Assembly (NCBI GenBank): GCA_036274895.1
Contig: DASUEU010000053.1
Location: forward strand, 1 to 35,979
DNA: 35,979 nucleotides
Origin: CALMKX01 sp036274895
GTDB taxonomy: Bacteria > Acidobacteriota > Thermoanaerobaculia > Multivoradales > SZUA-115
Reading direction: 5' to 3'
Translations under genes and position numbers: made by a program
The notes under the pieces: model-generated
The model's input: only the letters and a program-made list of their open reading frames with translations
Database searches by the model: none
What the model was told of the DNA's origin: nothing
Shown: positions 1-7,702 of the stretch, in pieces
Layout of the letters: each line of letters starts with the position of its first letter
Position numbering within the stretch: the stretch's first letter is position 1

Positions 1-1993
1 TCGCTGGAAGCTCTCCCAGGGCTAAGGCGTCCGACACCAGCACCACCGTGCCCCCCGAGCACAGGGGACCGAACAGCTCGAACACCGACAGGTCGAAGCA
101 CACCGAGGTCGAGGCCAGCACGCCTGAGAGCTCTCCCTCGCCGTAGCGCTCTCGCGCCCAGGACAGCCGCGCCAGGGCCCCGCCCGCCTCGATCGCCACC
201 GCCTTCGGCCGACCCGTCGAGCCCGAGGTGTAGATCAGGTAGGCCAGACCCCGCGCCGGGATCCCCCACGCCCGCCCCGGCGAGATGGCCCACGACGCAG
301 AGCCGCCGGCCGGTTGGGCCCTCTCCAGCTCCTCCGGTGCGATCACCTCGCAGCGGCCCAGGGCCTCGGCCGGCAGCGACGACGCTTCCCCCACCCCCCG
401 CGCCACCAACGCCCGCCCCCAACGCGCGCTCCACGCCGAAAGGGCCTCATAGCTCCAGCGCTCCTCGCCCCACACCAGCGCCACCCGCTCCCCCAGCTCC
501 TCCGCCACCGCCGCGAAACGGCCCCAGACGTCCTCCCCCTCCACCCCTCCCACCACCGCCGGCCCCCGCCACTCCCACACCACCTGCTGGCGCTCTCCGG
601 CCGAAAGCCAGCTCAGCTGGGAGACCGGCTGATCCGGCACCGCCACGGCCGAGGCCAGCAGCTCGACCAACCGGGCGAGCAGGCGCTGGGCCGTGGTGGC
701 GTCGAAGAGGGCGCGGTCGTAGGTCAGGATCGCCCCGAGCTCCGCGCCCAGCTCGGCCATGGAGAGGGTCAGGTCGAAAGCCGCCGAAGGGACCGGAGGT
801 GGGATCGACTCGAGCTCGAGACCGCCGAGCTGGAGGCGGTGCCCGCCCAGGCCGAGGGCGAAGGCCGCGAGGGCGGCCTGGTCGCCGCGGCGGGCCCGCT
901 GCCACACGAAGAGCACCTGGACCAGGGGCGGTAGGGAGAGGTCCCGCGTCGGCCGCAGCCGCTCTGCCAGCCATGGAAAGGGATAGGAGCGACGCAGTGC
1001 CTGGTGGACAGCTCGGCGATTGCGGGTCACCAGCTCCCGGAAGGTGGGGTCGTCCGCCAGCTCGGCCCTCAGGGGTACCGGGTTGACGAAGTAGCCCACC
1101 AGATCGGCGAAGCCGGAGCGCTCGCGGCCGGCCGTGGGCGTTCCCACCAGGAAGTCCGAGCTACCCGCGAGCCGGCTCAGGAGGACCTGGAAGCCGGCCA
1201 ACAGGACGCTGAAGCTGGTAGCTCCCACCTGGCTGGCGAACGCGCCCAGACGACCGGCCAGGGAACCCTCCAGGAAACCCTGCACGCAGGCCGCTCGACC
1301 GGAGGGCCGCGCCGGGCGGGGGTGGTCGGTGGGCAGCTGGAGCACGTCCGGGACTCCGGCCAGCCGCTCGCGCCAGTAGTCCCAGGCCTCCTCGGCGGCC
1401 GGGCTGGCGAGCCATTGCTCCTGGGTGACGATGAAGTCCTGGTAGCAGGCCGAGAGAGGGGCGAGATCGAGGACCTCACCCGCGCGGGCGGCGTCGTAGG
1501 CCGCGCCCAGCTCGCGAGCGACCACCGCCAGCGACCAGAAGTCCGCCACCAGGTGGTGGATGACCAGCAGCAACCGCGTCCTGCCCTCCCCTTCCGCGAG
1601 CACCGCCACGCGCAGCAGAGGCCCGGCTGCGAGGTCGAAGGGACGCAGAGCCTCCCGGGCCAGGACTTCCTCTCGACGCTCTGCGGTCCAGCCACGGGCG
1701 TCGATCTCGATCAACTCGGGGCCGAGACGCTCGTGGACCTGCTGGAAGGGCTCCCCGCCCTCGGCCCCGAAGGTGGTGCGCAGGGCCGGATGCCGCCGGG
1801 CGAGGGCGTCGAGGGCCTGCCGCAGGGCCGGGAGGTCGATGCCGGGGGGCAGGACGCGGCCGGCCGCGACCACGTGGTAGGCGCTGCTCTCAGGCGCCAG
1901 AACCTGGAGGAACCACAGCGCGCGCTGCCCTGCCGAGAGAGGGGAGCGCCCCTCAGTCGGCAGGGCCTCGACGAGGGTACCGGGGCGGCCCAA
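1..1993 (-). CDS. Nonribosomal peptide synthetase, N-terminal C-A part (3' end beyond window)
   Basis: The first 664 residues of an NRPS are visible. Residues ~15-440 form a condensation domain: core C1 begins LSAGQRALWFL, and the active-site motif is HHLVADF (His146, His147, Asp151), with Phe where Gly is usual. An adenylation domain starts near residue 480 and contains core A3 (YTSGSTGRPK, Tyr588) and FDLSVFELF before the edge. The start is TTG at 1993-1991: the C domain is in this frame, an in-frame ATG or GTG is lacking before C1, and a perfect AGGAGG lies 7 bases upstream. The SD overlaps the stop of the preceding sulfatase-like gene, so coupled translation is likely. Oddity: between WSYEAL (Trp513) and A3 there are only 75 residues, against 123 in the NRPS at 31293-35979. 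The segment carrying core A2 is absent without loss of frame. Substrate cannot be predicted. Confidence 0.9.
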   Translation of the reverse strand, partial: MGRPGTLVEALPTEGRSPLSAGQRALWFLQVLAPESSAYHVVAAGRVLPPGIDLPALRQALDALARRHPALRTTFGAEGGEPFQQVHERLGPELIEIDARGWTAERREEVLAREALRPFDLAAGPLLRVAVLAEGEGRTRLLLVIHHLVADFWSLAVVARELGAAYDAARAGEVLDLAPLSACYQDFIVTQEQWLASPAAEEAWDYWRERLAGVPDVLQLPTDHPRPARPSGRAACVQGFLEGSLAGRLGAFASQVGATSFSVLLAGFQVLLSRLAGSSDFLVGTPTAGRERSGFADLVGYFVNPVPLRAELADDPTFRELVTRNRRAVHQALRRSYPFPWLAERLRPTRDLSLPPLVQVLFVWQRARRGDQAALAAFALGLGGHRLQLGGLELESIPPPVPSAAFDLTLSMAELGAELGAILTYDRALFDATTAQRLLARLVELLASAVAVPDQPVSQLSWLSAGERQQVVWEWRGPAVVGGVEGEDVWGRFAAVAEELGERVALVWGEERWSYEALSAWSARWGRALVARGVGEASSLPAEALGRCEVIAPEELERAQPAGGSASWAISPGRAWGIPARGLAYLIYTSGSTGRPKAVAIEAGGALARLSWARERYGEGELSGVLASTSVCFDLSVFELFGPLCSGGTVVLVSDALALGELPA

Positions 1994-2000
1994 GCGGCTC

Positions 2001-2006
2001 CCTCCT
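2001..2006 (-). promoter_or_regulatory. Shine-Dalgarno deciding a TTG start of the NRPS
   Basis: On the minus strand AGGAGG spans 2006-2001, partly inside the TAG stop (2007-2005) of the sulfatase-like gene and 7 bases before TTG at 1993. It is the only good ribosome site near the N-terminus of the condensation domain. Confidence 0.75.
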
Positions 2007-4413
2007 ACTGCACGTAGCCCAGGGCCCGCAGGCGCTTGAGCTCCTGGTCGCTCATCTGGCCCACGGCGTGAGCGTCGGGGGCCAACGGGGCCGCCGCCAT
2101 CGCCTCGCGCCAGCTGGTCAGGAGACGAGCCAGGCGGGTCACGACTTCGGGGTTGGCCGCCGCCACGTCGTGGGCGTCGAGGGGGTCCCGCCGGTGGTCG
2201 AAGAGCTCGAACTCCGGCTTGCTCGGTGGGCGCCGGGTGTGGTGGATCAGCTTCCAGCCGTCCTGGATCACCGAGAAGGACTCCTGGTCCCGCGGTGGCG
2301 GGCCATAGACGTTGGTGATCGCCGCCTTGACGGCGAACACTGGCCGCTCCGGGCCACCTCTCGCCAGCAGGTCGGCCCCCTGCCAGGACTCCGGCACGGC
2401 GAGGCCGGAGAGCCGGGCGAGGGTGGGGGCCAGGTCGAGGATCTGCACCGTGCGGGGCACTCGCGCCGGCGCCGGCAGCGCCCCCGGCCCCCACAGCAGC
2501 AGGGGCACGTTGGTCAGCTCGCCGTAGAGGCTCTGGCCGTGGTTGGTCCAATCGTGGTCGAGGAACTCCTCGCCGTGGTCGCCGACGAAGGCCACCACCA
2601 CGTCGTCGTCCAGGCCGGCGGAGCGGAGCCCGGCGAGGAGCCGGCCGACCTCGACGTCCATGGCCCGGATCGAGCCGTCGTAGAGGCTCTTGTCGCGGGC
2701 CGCGAAGTCCTCGGGAGGGATCCCCGCCTGGAGCAGCTCCGCGCGCGAGGGCATGCCGACCAGCTGCATCAACGGGTCGGTGATCAAGGGCACCACCTGG
2801 CCGCGGCGCTGGTTCTGGATGCCCACCGATCCCGGTTCCGCCCAGACCGTGTTGTAGGGCTCGAAGGTGTGGTACGGGTGGTGCGGGTCGAAGAGGTGGA
2901 GGAAGGCGAAGAAGTGTGTGTCCTTGTGGGCCTCGATCCAGGGCAGGAGGCGGTCGACGTAGTACCGCGCGGTCTTGCCGGGCATGGGCGCGGTGATCGA
3001 GGTGGATTCGTGGAGCTCCTCGAAACCCTGGTGCATGTTGGAGAACTTGCCCAGGAAGGAGTTGGCCGCGAGCGAGACGGTCGCGTAGCCGGCTTGGCGA
3101 TAGACCTCGGCGAGAGTGGTGGCGCTGCTGGGGAGCAGCGAGTCGAACTCGATCACCCGGTGGGTCAGGGGGGAGAGCGAGGTCATCAGGGAGGGCGCCG
3201 CCGCCTTGGTCCAGGTCGCCACCGTCTGGCAGTCCTCGAAGAGCAGGCCCTGCTTGGCCATGCCCGTCAGCACCGGCGCCGTCGGGCGGCCGTAGCCGTA
3301 GGTGTCCAGGTGGTCGCGGCGCAGGGTGTCGCCCATGACCAGGATCACCCCGCGGGGCGCCTGGCCCGGCCGGCCCTTGGCGGCGCGGGCGTCGGGAAGG
3401 CGGTTGCGGACCACCGGCGAGCCCCAGAAGCCGATCTCCCCTTCGTCGCCCGCGAGCGAAAGAGACAGAGAGACCTCCTTGCCGCCCCAGGCCGCGAGAT
3501 CCACCTCCAACGGCTCCCAGCGGTGGGCGGAGGTGACCGTACGCTCGAGCACCACGATCTCGGCACCGCCGCCGGCGGGAGCCGCCGTGACCCGGAAGGT
3601 CACCGGCTTCACGTCCAGGGTGCCCACGGCGAGGTCGAGCCAGGGCCGCTCGGGCAAGCGGGCCGTTAGCCGCACCGTCTCCGGCACGTGGGCCACCACC
3701 GACTCGCGGAAGACCTCGGAGAGCCCCTGCCAGGCGATGCTGGTCGGGATGCTCGCCAGGTGCTCGCGGCGGAAGATCAGGCGCACCGACTCGATCTCGA
3801 AATCAGCCCCCGCGCGGTCGGTCGGCCGCACCAGGACATGGCGGATCGAGGCCGCGTCGTAGACCTCGGGCGGTCGCGGCAGGAGGGTATAGGTGCGCAT
3901 CTCGCCATCGGCGAGGAGGGGGCTGCCGATCATCCAGGGGTAGACCCGTGACTGCTCGACGACCAGCGGCATGGTCGGGTCTTCCCCGGCCTCGAAGTGC
4001 ACGTAGAGGTTGTTGCCGGCGGTGGCCCGCAGGCGGATCTCCACCGCGTGCAGGATGTCGCCCCCCAGAGCGTCCGGCTGGCGGCCGGCGTAGACGATCG
4101 CCAAGTCATCGGTCGAGCGGCCGGACAGCCGACCCCCGGCCACGCGCAGATCGGTGACCCCGAAGCCGACCTGCCAGGCCGCCACGGCGCCAGGTGCCGC
4201 ACCCGGAGGGGGCGGCAGCGAGCCGTCGAAGCGCCACTCGGTACGCGCCAGCCCGGTCGCCGGCGCCCGGCCGCCTTCGACCATGGAGTCCTCGAAGCGG
4301 TCCACCAGACGGATCGCCACCGGCTTCGACGGCTCCGTGGAACGGCAGGAGAGCGCGAGGGCTCCCCACGAGGCGATCAGCAGAACCGACAGCCACCCTA
4401 CCCAACGTGTCAT
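2005..4413 (-). CDS. Secreted or anchored sulfatase / alkaline phosphatase superfamily protein
   Basis: 802 aa. The N-terminal hydrophobic segment ends ALALSC, a possible but weak lipobox, so the protein is exported. Residues ~35-340 look like beta-sandwich modules without a recognised family. The sulfatase fold follows: the metal-binding start reads VMGDTLRRDHLDTYGYG (Asp362), and the second metal site is GDHGEEFLDH (Asp612, His613). At the nucleophile position, where sulfatases carry Cys/Ser-x-Pro-Ser-Arg, it has TWTKAAAPSLMTSL with Thr402 in the nucleophile slot and the Pro-Ser replaced by Ala-Ala. It therefore cannot be a formylglycine sulfatase; Thr-type relatives are phospho-transferases or phosphatases (family knowledge), and a non-catalytic role is possible. 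The start ATG has AAAGGAG about 10 bases upstream. It lies 25 bases downstream of the permease gene and runs directly into the NRPS ribosome site, consistent with one operon. Confidence 0.85.
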   Translation of the reverse strand: MTRWVGWLSVLLIASWGALALSCRSTEPSKPVAIRLVDRFEDSMVEGGRAPATGLARTEWRFDGSLPPPPGAAPGAVAAWQVGFGVTDLRVAGGRLSGRSTDDLAIVYAGRQPDALGGDILHAVEIRLRATAGNNLYVHFEAGEDPTMPLVVEQSRVYPWMIGSPLLADGEMRTYTLLPRPPEVYDAASIRHVLVRPTDRAGADFEIESVRLIFRREHLASIPTSIAWQGLSEVFRESVVAHVPETVRLTARLPERPWLDLAVGTLDVKPVTFRVTAAPAGGGAEIVVLERTVTSAHRWEPLEVDLAAWGGKEVSLSLSLAGDEGEIGFWGSPVVRNRLPDARAAKGRPGQAPRGVILVMGDTLRRDHLDTYGYGRPTAPVLTGMAKQGLLFEDCQTVATWTKAAAPSLMTSLSPLTHRVIEFDSLLPSSATTLAEVYRQAGYATVSLAANSFLGKFSNMHQGFEELHESTSITAPMPGKTARYYVDRLLPWIEAHKDTHFFAFLHLFDPHHPYHTFEPYNTVWAEPGSVGIQNQRRGQVVPLITDPLMQLVGMPSRAELLQAGIPPEDFAARDKSLYDGSIRAMDVEVGRLLAGLRSAGLDDDVVVAFVGDHGEEFLDHDWTNHGQSLYGELTNVPLLLWGPGALPAPARVPRTVQILDLAPTLARLSGLAVPESWQGADLLARGGPERPVFAVKAAITNVYGPPPRDQESFSVIQDGWKLIHHTRRPPSKPEFELFDHRRDPLDAHDVAAANPEVVTRLARLLTSWREAMAAAPLAPDAHAVGQMSDQELKRLRALGYVQ

Positions 4414-4438
4414 CTCCAGTTCTCTCCTTTCGACGGCG

Positions 4439-6517
4439 CTAACGGCTGCGGCTGCGACCGGCCCACCAGGCCGCGACGGCCACTCCGGCGAGCAGCGTGG
4501 TCACGAGGGCGAAGATCCCCGACACTCGAGCCAGGAGCCGAGGCCGCCACAACGAGCCGTTGTAGATCTCCGCGAGGCTCATCCGCTCGACGATGTGGAG
4601 ACGAGGATCGAGAGTCTGGACCGCCGCGGCCAAGGTATCGAGGCCCGCCTTCCCATCACCCTGGACCCTGGCGTAGAGGTTCATCCGCCGCTCCCAGAAC
4701 TGCCCCAGGGGGAGGTAGAAGTAGGGCTGCGGGGCTTCGTCGAGGTCACGGTACTTGGCGTCGCGGGCGACCCCGGCGACGGTCAGCGGCTGTGGCGAGC
4801 CGACGACCTGGAACCGGCGCCCGACCGCCTCCTCCCCCGGCCAGAGCCTCGCCGCCAGGGTCTGGTTGATCACCGCCACGCGGGTCGAGTCCCGGGTGTC
4901 CTCCTCGGTCAGGGGGCGGCCTGCCACGATCGGGATCTCGAGGGTGCTGAAGAAGCCCGGGGTCACCGTGTTGCGCCTCGCCGCCAGGGCCGGCTCCCCG
5001 TCCGGGGCCCCCTCGCGTTTCACCTCGGGGAAAGCACCGGCGAAGTTCAAGGGGCGATCCGCCCCCAGCCCCACGGATTCGACCCGGGGCACGGCCGCCG
5101 CACGTTCCAAGGCGTCGCGGAAGAACACCCGCCCCCGGGCCTCGTCGTAGCCCTGGGAGCCCACGTCGATGCTCATCACGACGACGCGGTCGACCCGATG
5201 CCCCAGAGGCAGGGCCTCGTAGGCCCACTGGCTGCGCAAGAGGATCGCAGCCCCGGCGATCGCGGCCACCGCGAGCACCACCTGGACCCCGGTCGTGCCG
5301 AGCAGGGGCCAGGGCAACCCGGCCGGCCGCCCGGCCGCCCTTCTGGTCTCGAGCCAGTTGGACACCGCCGCCGCGAGGGTACCGGCGAGCAGGATCGCGA
5401 CGGTGAGGACCGCGAGGACGCGCACGCTGGGATCGAGGTCGACGCGGGTCTGGGGCGGAATGGTCACCGGACGCAGAGCCCAGATCGTGCCCCGCGTCAC
5501 CAGGGCCGCGAGCAAGCCGAAAGCGCCGCCGAGCAGCGCCAGGGCCGTGGCCTGCAACCACCGGGCAGCCGCCCGACCGCTCGCTGCCGAGGGGTGCGGC
5601 AGCGCCAGCAGCATCCCCGCGCCGACGGCGGCGAGCAGCACCAGGAGGGTCGAGACCCCGAGCATCTGAAGGGCCCCGCGACGCAGGGCGGGCCGGTCGA
5701 AGGTGCCCAGCTCGGCCACGCTCACGGGCGCAACGACCAGCTCGGCCGTCTCGTTGACCTGGGGGTGCTCTCGGCGCAGCTGGGCGGAGATGCCGGCCAG
5801 CTCGCGCTCAGCCCCGGCGCGGTCCACCCCCGCCTTCAGGCGCGCGACGACGTCGAAGATCCGCCAGTCGCGGTCCCCGAAGAAAGCACCCAGGCGGGAG
5901 AAAGTGGGGAAGAGCGACATCGGCAGCCAGAACTCGGTGACGGTCACCCGGTTCAGGTCGTCGAAGCCCGGGGCCGAGACACCCACGATGCGGAACTGCC
6001 GGTGGTTCAGCTCGAGGGTCTTGCCCAGCGCCGCCGGGTCGCCGCCGAAGCGGCGCTGCCAGAAACGGTGGCTGATCACCACCTGCTCGCTGGCGCCCGG
6101 ATCGGTGCCCTCCGGAGCGAGCTCGCCGCTGCCGAGCGCCATCCGCGCGCCCAGGAGCTGGAGGTAGCCGTCCGACACGAAGCGCCCGAAGATGAACTCC
6201 GGCGCTCCGTCGCCGGCCAGGAAGGCCCCGAAGGTCCGAGACGCCGCCACCCCGTCGAAGCAACTCTGGCGCTGCCGCAGGTCGGCGAAGTTGGGGAAGG
6301 AGTGGGGCAACACGCCGGGGTGGCGGCCGTCCTTGCCCTGCACCACGACCAGGCGGCCAGGATCCGCCACCCCCAACGGCTCGAGGAACGCCGAGTCCAC
6401 CAGCCCCAGCAGGAGGATGGACGGCCAGAAGGCCGCCGCGAAGACGACGGCCGCGAGCAGAGCCACCCCGGGCCGCCGTCGGAGCTCGTTCGATGCTGCG
6501 CGCAGCACGGGGGTCAA
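4439..6517 (-). CDS. MacB/FtsX-type ABC transporter permease, C-terminally short
   Basis: 692 aa from the preferred TTG start. The N-terminus (TPVLRAASNELRRRPG, then a membrane segment ending LVDSAFLEPLG) matches the usual start of acidobacterial duplicated permeases. A periplasmic MacB_PCD-like domain (~45-280), a central FtsX-like membrane block (~290-420) and a second periplasmic domain (~430-640) follow. The protein then ends after a single hydrophobic segment and WAGRSRSR. The complete relative at 25566-27983 has 805 residues and a full last FtsX block, so the final transmembrane helices are missing here. No frameshifted remainder is evident, since the next gene starts 25 bases on. A GTG at 6574 in the same frame would extend it, but AGGAGG lies 6 bases before TTG 6517 and that start aligns with the family. 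The pump ATPase is not encoded nearby. Export or envelope remodelling by this protein is uncertain. Confidence 0.82.
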   Translation of the reverse strand: MTPVLRAASNELRRRPGVALLAAVVFAAAFWPSILLLGLVDSAFLEPLGVADPGRLVVVQGKDGRHPGVLPHSFPNFADLRQRQSCFDGVAASRTFGAFLAGDGAPEFIFGRFVSDGYLQLLGARMALGSGELAPEGTDPGASEQVVISHRFWQRRFGGDPAALGKTLELNHRQFRIVGVSAPGFDDLNRVTVTEFWLPMSLFPTFSRLGAFFGDRDWRIFDVVARLKAGVDRAGAERELAGISAQLRREHPQVNETAELVVAPVSVAELGTFDRPALRRGALQMLGVSTLLVLLAAVGAGMLLALPHPSAASGRAAARWLQATALALLGGAFGLLAALVTRGTIWALRPVTIPPQTRVDLDPSVRVLAVLTVAILLAGTLAAAVSNWLETRRAAGRPAGLPWPLLGTTGVQVVLAVAAIAGAAILLRSQWAYEALPLGHRVDRVVVMSIDVGSQGYDEARGRVFFRDALERAAAVPRVESVGLGADRPLNFAGAFPEVKREGAPDGEPALAARRNTVTPGFFSTLEIPIVAGRPLTEEDTRDSTRVAVINQTLAARLWPGEEAVGRRFQVVGSPQPLTVAGVARDAKYRDLDEAPQPYFYLPLGQFWERRMNLYARVQGDGKAGLDTLAAAVQTLDPRLHIVERMSLAEIYNGSLWRPRLLARVSGIFALVTTLLAGVAVAAWWAGRSRSR

Positions 6518-6523
6518 GCCGGC

Positions 6524-6529
6524 CTCCTC
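6524..6529 (-). promoter_or_regulatory. Shine-Dalgarno supporting a TTG start of the short permease
   Basis: AGGAGG on the minus strand at 6529-6524 lies 6 bases before TTG 6517-6515. The upstream GTG at 6574 has no comparable site, and the resulting extra 19 residues are Ala/Arg-rich and unlike the family. Confidence 0.65.
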
Positions 6530-6584
6530 ACCACTGAGCCGTGCCGCCGCTGGCCGGGCCGCTCCTGGCCACACCGGTCTCCCT

Positions 6585-7655
6585 TCACGAGCAGCTCAGG
6601 GTGCCGCGGGCCGCGGAGGAGTCGTCGCACTCGGCCGTGCCGACCTGATTGCTGGTGCCGACGAAGGTCGCACGGGAGCCGAAGTCGAGCCGCACATCCA
6701 CCCCGCCGTTGCCCTGTGCCGTCAAGTCACCGACCTGGAGGATCCCGTCGTCGCCGTGCAAGCCGGGACCGGTGTTGCCCGAAGCCACGGTGGGTGTGCC
6801 GGCGAAGTCGATCACCGCGCCACGTTCGACGACGATGCCGGCCCCGCCGTTGTCCGAGAAGTCGCGGGTGACTCCGGTGGCTGGCGTGGTCACCCAACTC
6901 GAGCCGTCCGAGACCATCGCACCCGGACCTGCGTTGCCCGTCGCCTCCATGTTGCGGGAGATCTCCTGGACGTGGCCCCCCGACGCGAGGACGATTCCCG
7001 GCCCGCCGTTGTCGTTGGCGGTGAGGGTTCCCGGCAGCAACGTCGCGCTCGAAGACAGCTGGAGGATCAGGCCGAAGCCATTGCGGTCGAGAGTCACCGC
7101 CGAGCCGCCCCCCAAGGTCACGTTGGAGGCGTTGGTGATGGTCATGCCACCCTGGCCATTGTCCGTCGAGCTGATCGTTCCCATCAGGAAGACCTGGGAG
7201 CTGCCCACCGCCAGGATGCCGTTGACGCCGCAGTGGTCAACCGAGAGGTTGCGCAGGATGGCGCCCGAGTTGCGCACCACCACGACACAGTTTCCCGGGC
7301 CGTTGCGCACGGCGAAGCCCTCGAGCAGCACCTCGCTGGCGCCGCTGACCGTAACGCTGCCTTGGATCACCGCCGTGGCGTCCTCGCCCTGGAGGGTGAT
7401 CCGGTCGCGATCGATGAACACGTCCTCCACACAGGTGCCGCGAAACGAGATCACCAGGGGCGCCTGGTGACGATCGAGAGCGCGGGTGATGCTGCGGCGG
7501 CGGCAGTCCACCCGCACCATCGCGGGCCTGGCCTTGTCGGCCAGGCTGCCGACTTCTTGGGTGGCCTCCAAGGCCAGGGGGGGTGACGCCGACGACGGCA
7601 GAGCCACCAGGAAGCCGAGCAGGACGAGACCGACGAGGGATCCAGCTCTGTTCAT
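6585..7655 (-). CDS. Secreted parallel beta-helix protein (copy 2 of tandem pair)
   Basis: 356 aa. The start ATG at 7655 is chosen because GGAGAGA lies 6 bases upstream and a clean signal peptide follows (MNRAGSLVGLVLLGFLVALPSSAS); an in-frame upstream ATG at 7697 would add residues before it. After the signal, a 'VDCRRRSITRAL' region and 'ISFRGTCVEDV' lead into short repeated turns such as NDNGGPGIVL, SDNGGAGIVV and SGNTGPGLHG. These are characteristic of right-handed parallel beta-helices (pectate-lyase-like / NosD-like). The C-terminus has Cys pairs (TAECDDS...GTLSCS). It aligns colinearly with the gene at 7703-8779 from 'DCGR/DCRR' to the end, so the two are tandem duplicates. No lyase catalytic residues are recognised; a binding or structural exoprotein is as likely as an enzyme. 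Confidence 0.8.
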   Translation of the reverse strand: MNRAGSLVGLVLLGFLVALPSSASPPLALEATQEVGSLADKARPAMVRVDCRRRSITRALDRHQAPLVISFRGTCVEDVFIDRDRITLQGEDATAVIQGSVTVSGASEVLLEGFAVRNGPGNCVVVVRNSGAILRNLSVDHCGVNGILAVGSSQVFLMGTISSTDNGQGGMTITNASNVTLGGGSAVTLDRNGFGLILQLSSSATLLPGTLTANDNGGPGIVLASGGHVQEISRNMEATGNAGPGAMVSDGSSWVTTPATGVTRDFSDNGGAGIVVERGAVIDFAGTPTVASGNTGPGLHGDDGILQVGDLTAQGNGGVDVRLDFGSRATFVGTSNQVGTAECDDSSAARGTLSCS

Positions 7656-7702
7656 GACCCATCTCTCCATTGAGGTTTCGGAACCGGCCATCGACACGGT
7701 TC

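Noticed and set aside
2068..3669. Long plus-strand open frame opposite the sulfatase-like gene
   Set aside because: It is rich in Arg, Gly and Val with no family pattern; high GC keeps antisense frames open.
4154..6871. 905-codon plus-strand open frame
   Set aside because: It lies wholly opposite the sulfatase and permease genes, whose protein families are clear; its composition is typical of a shadow frame.
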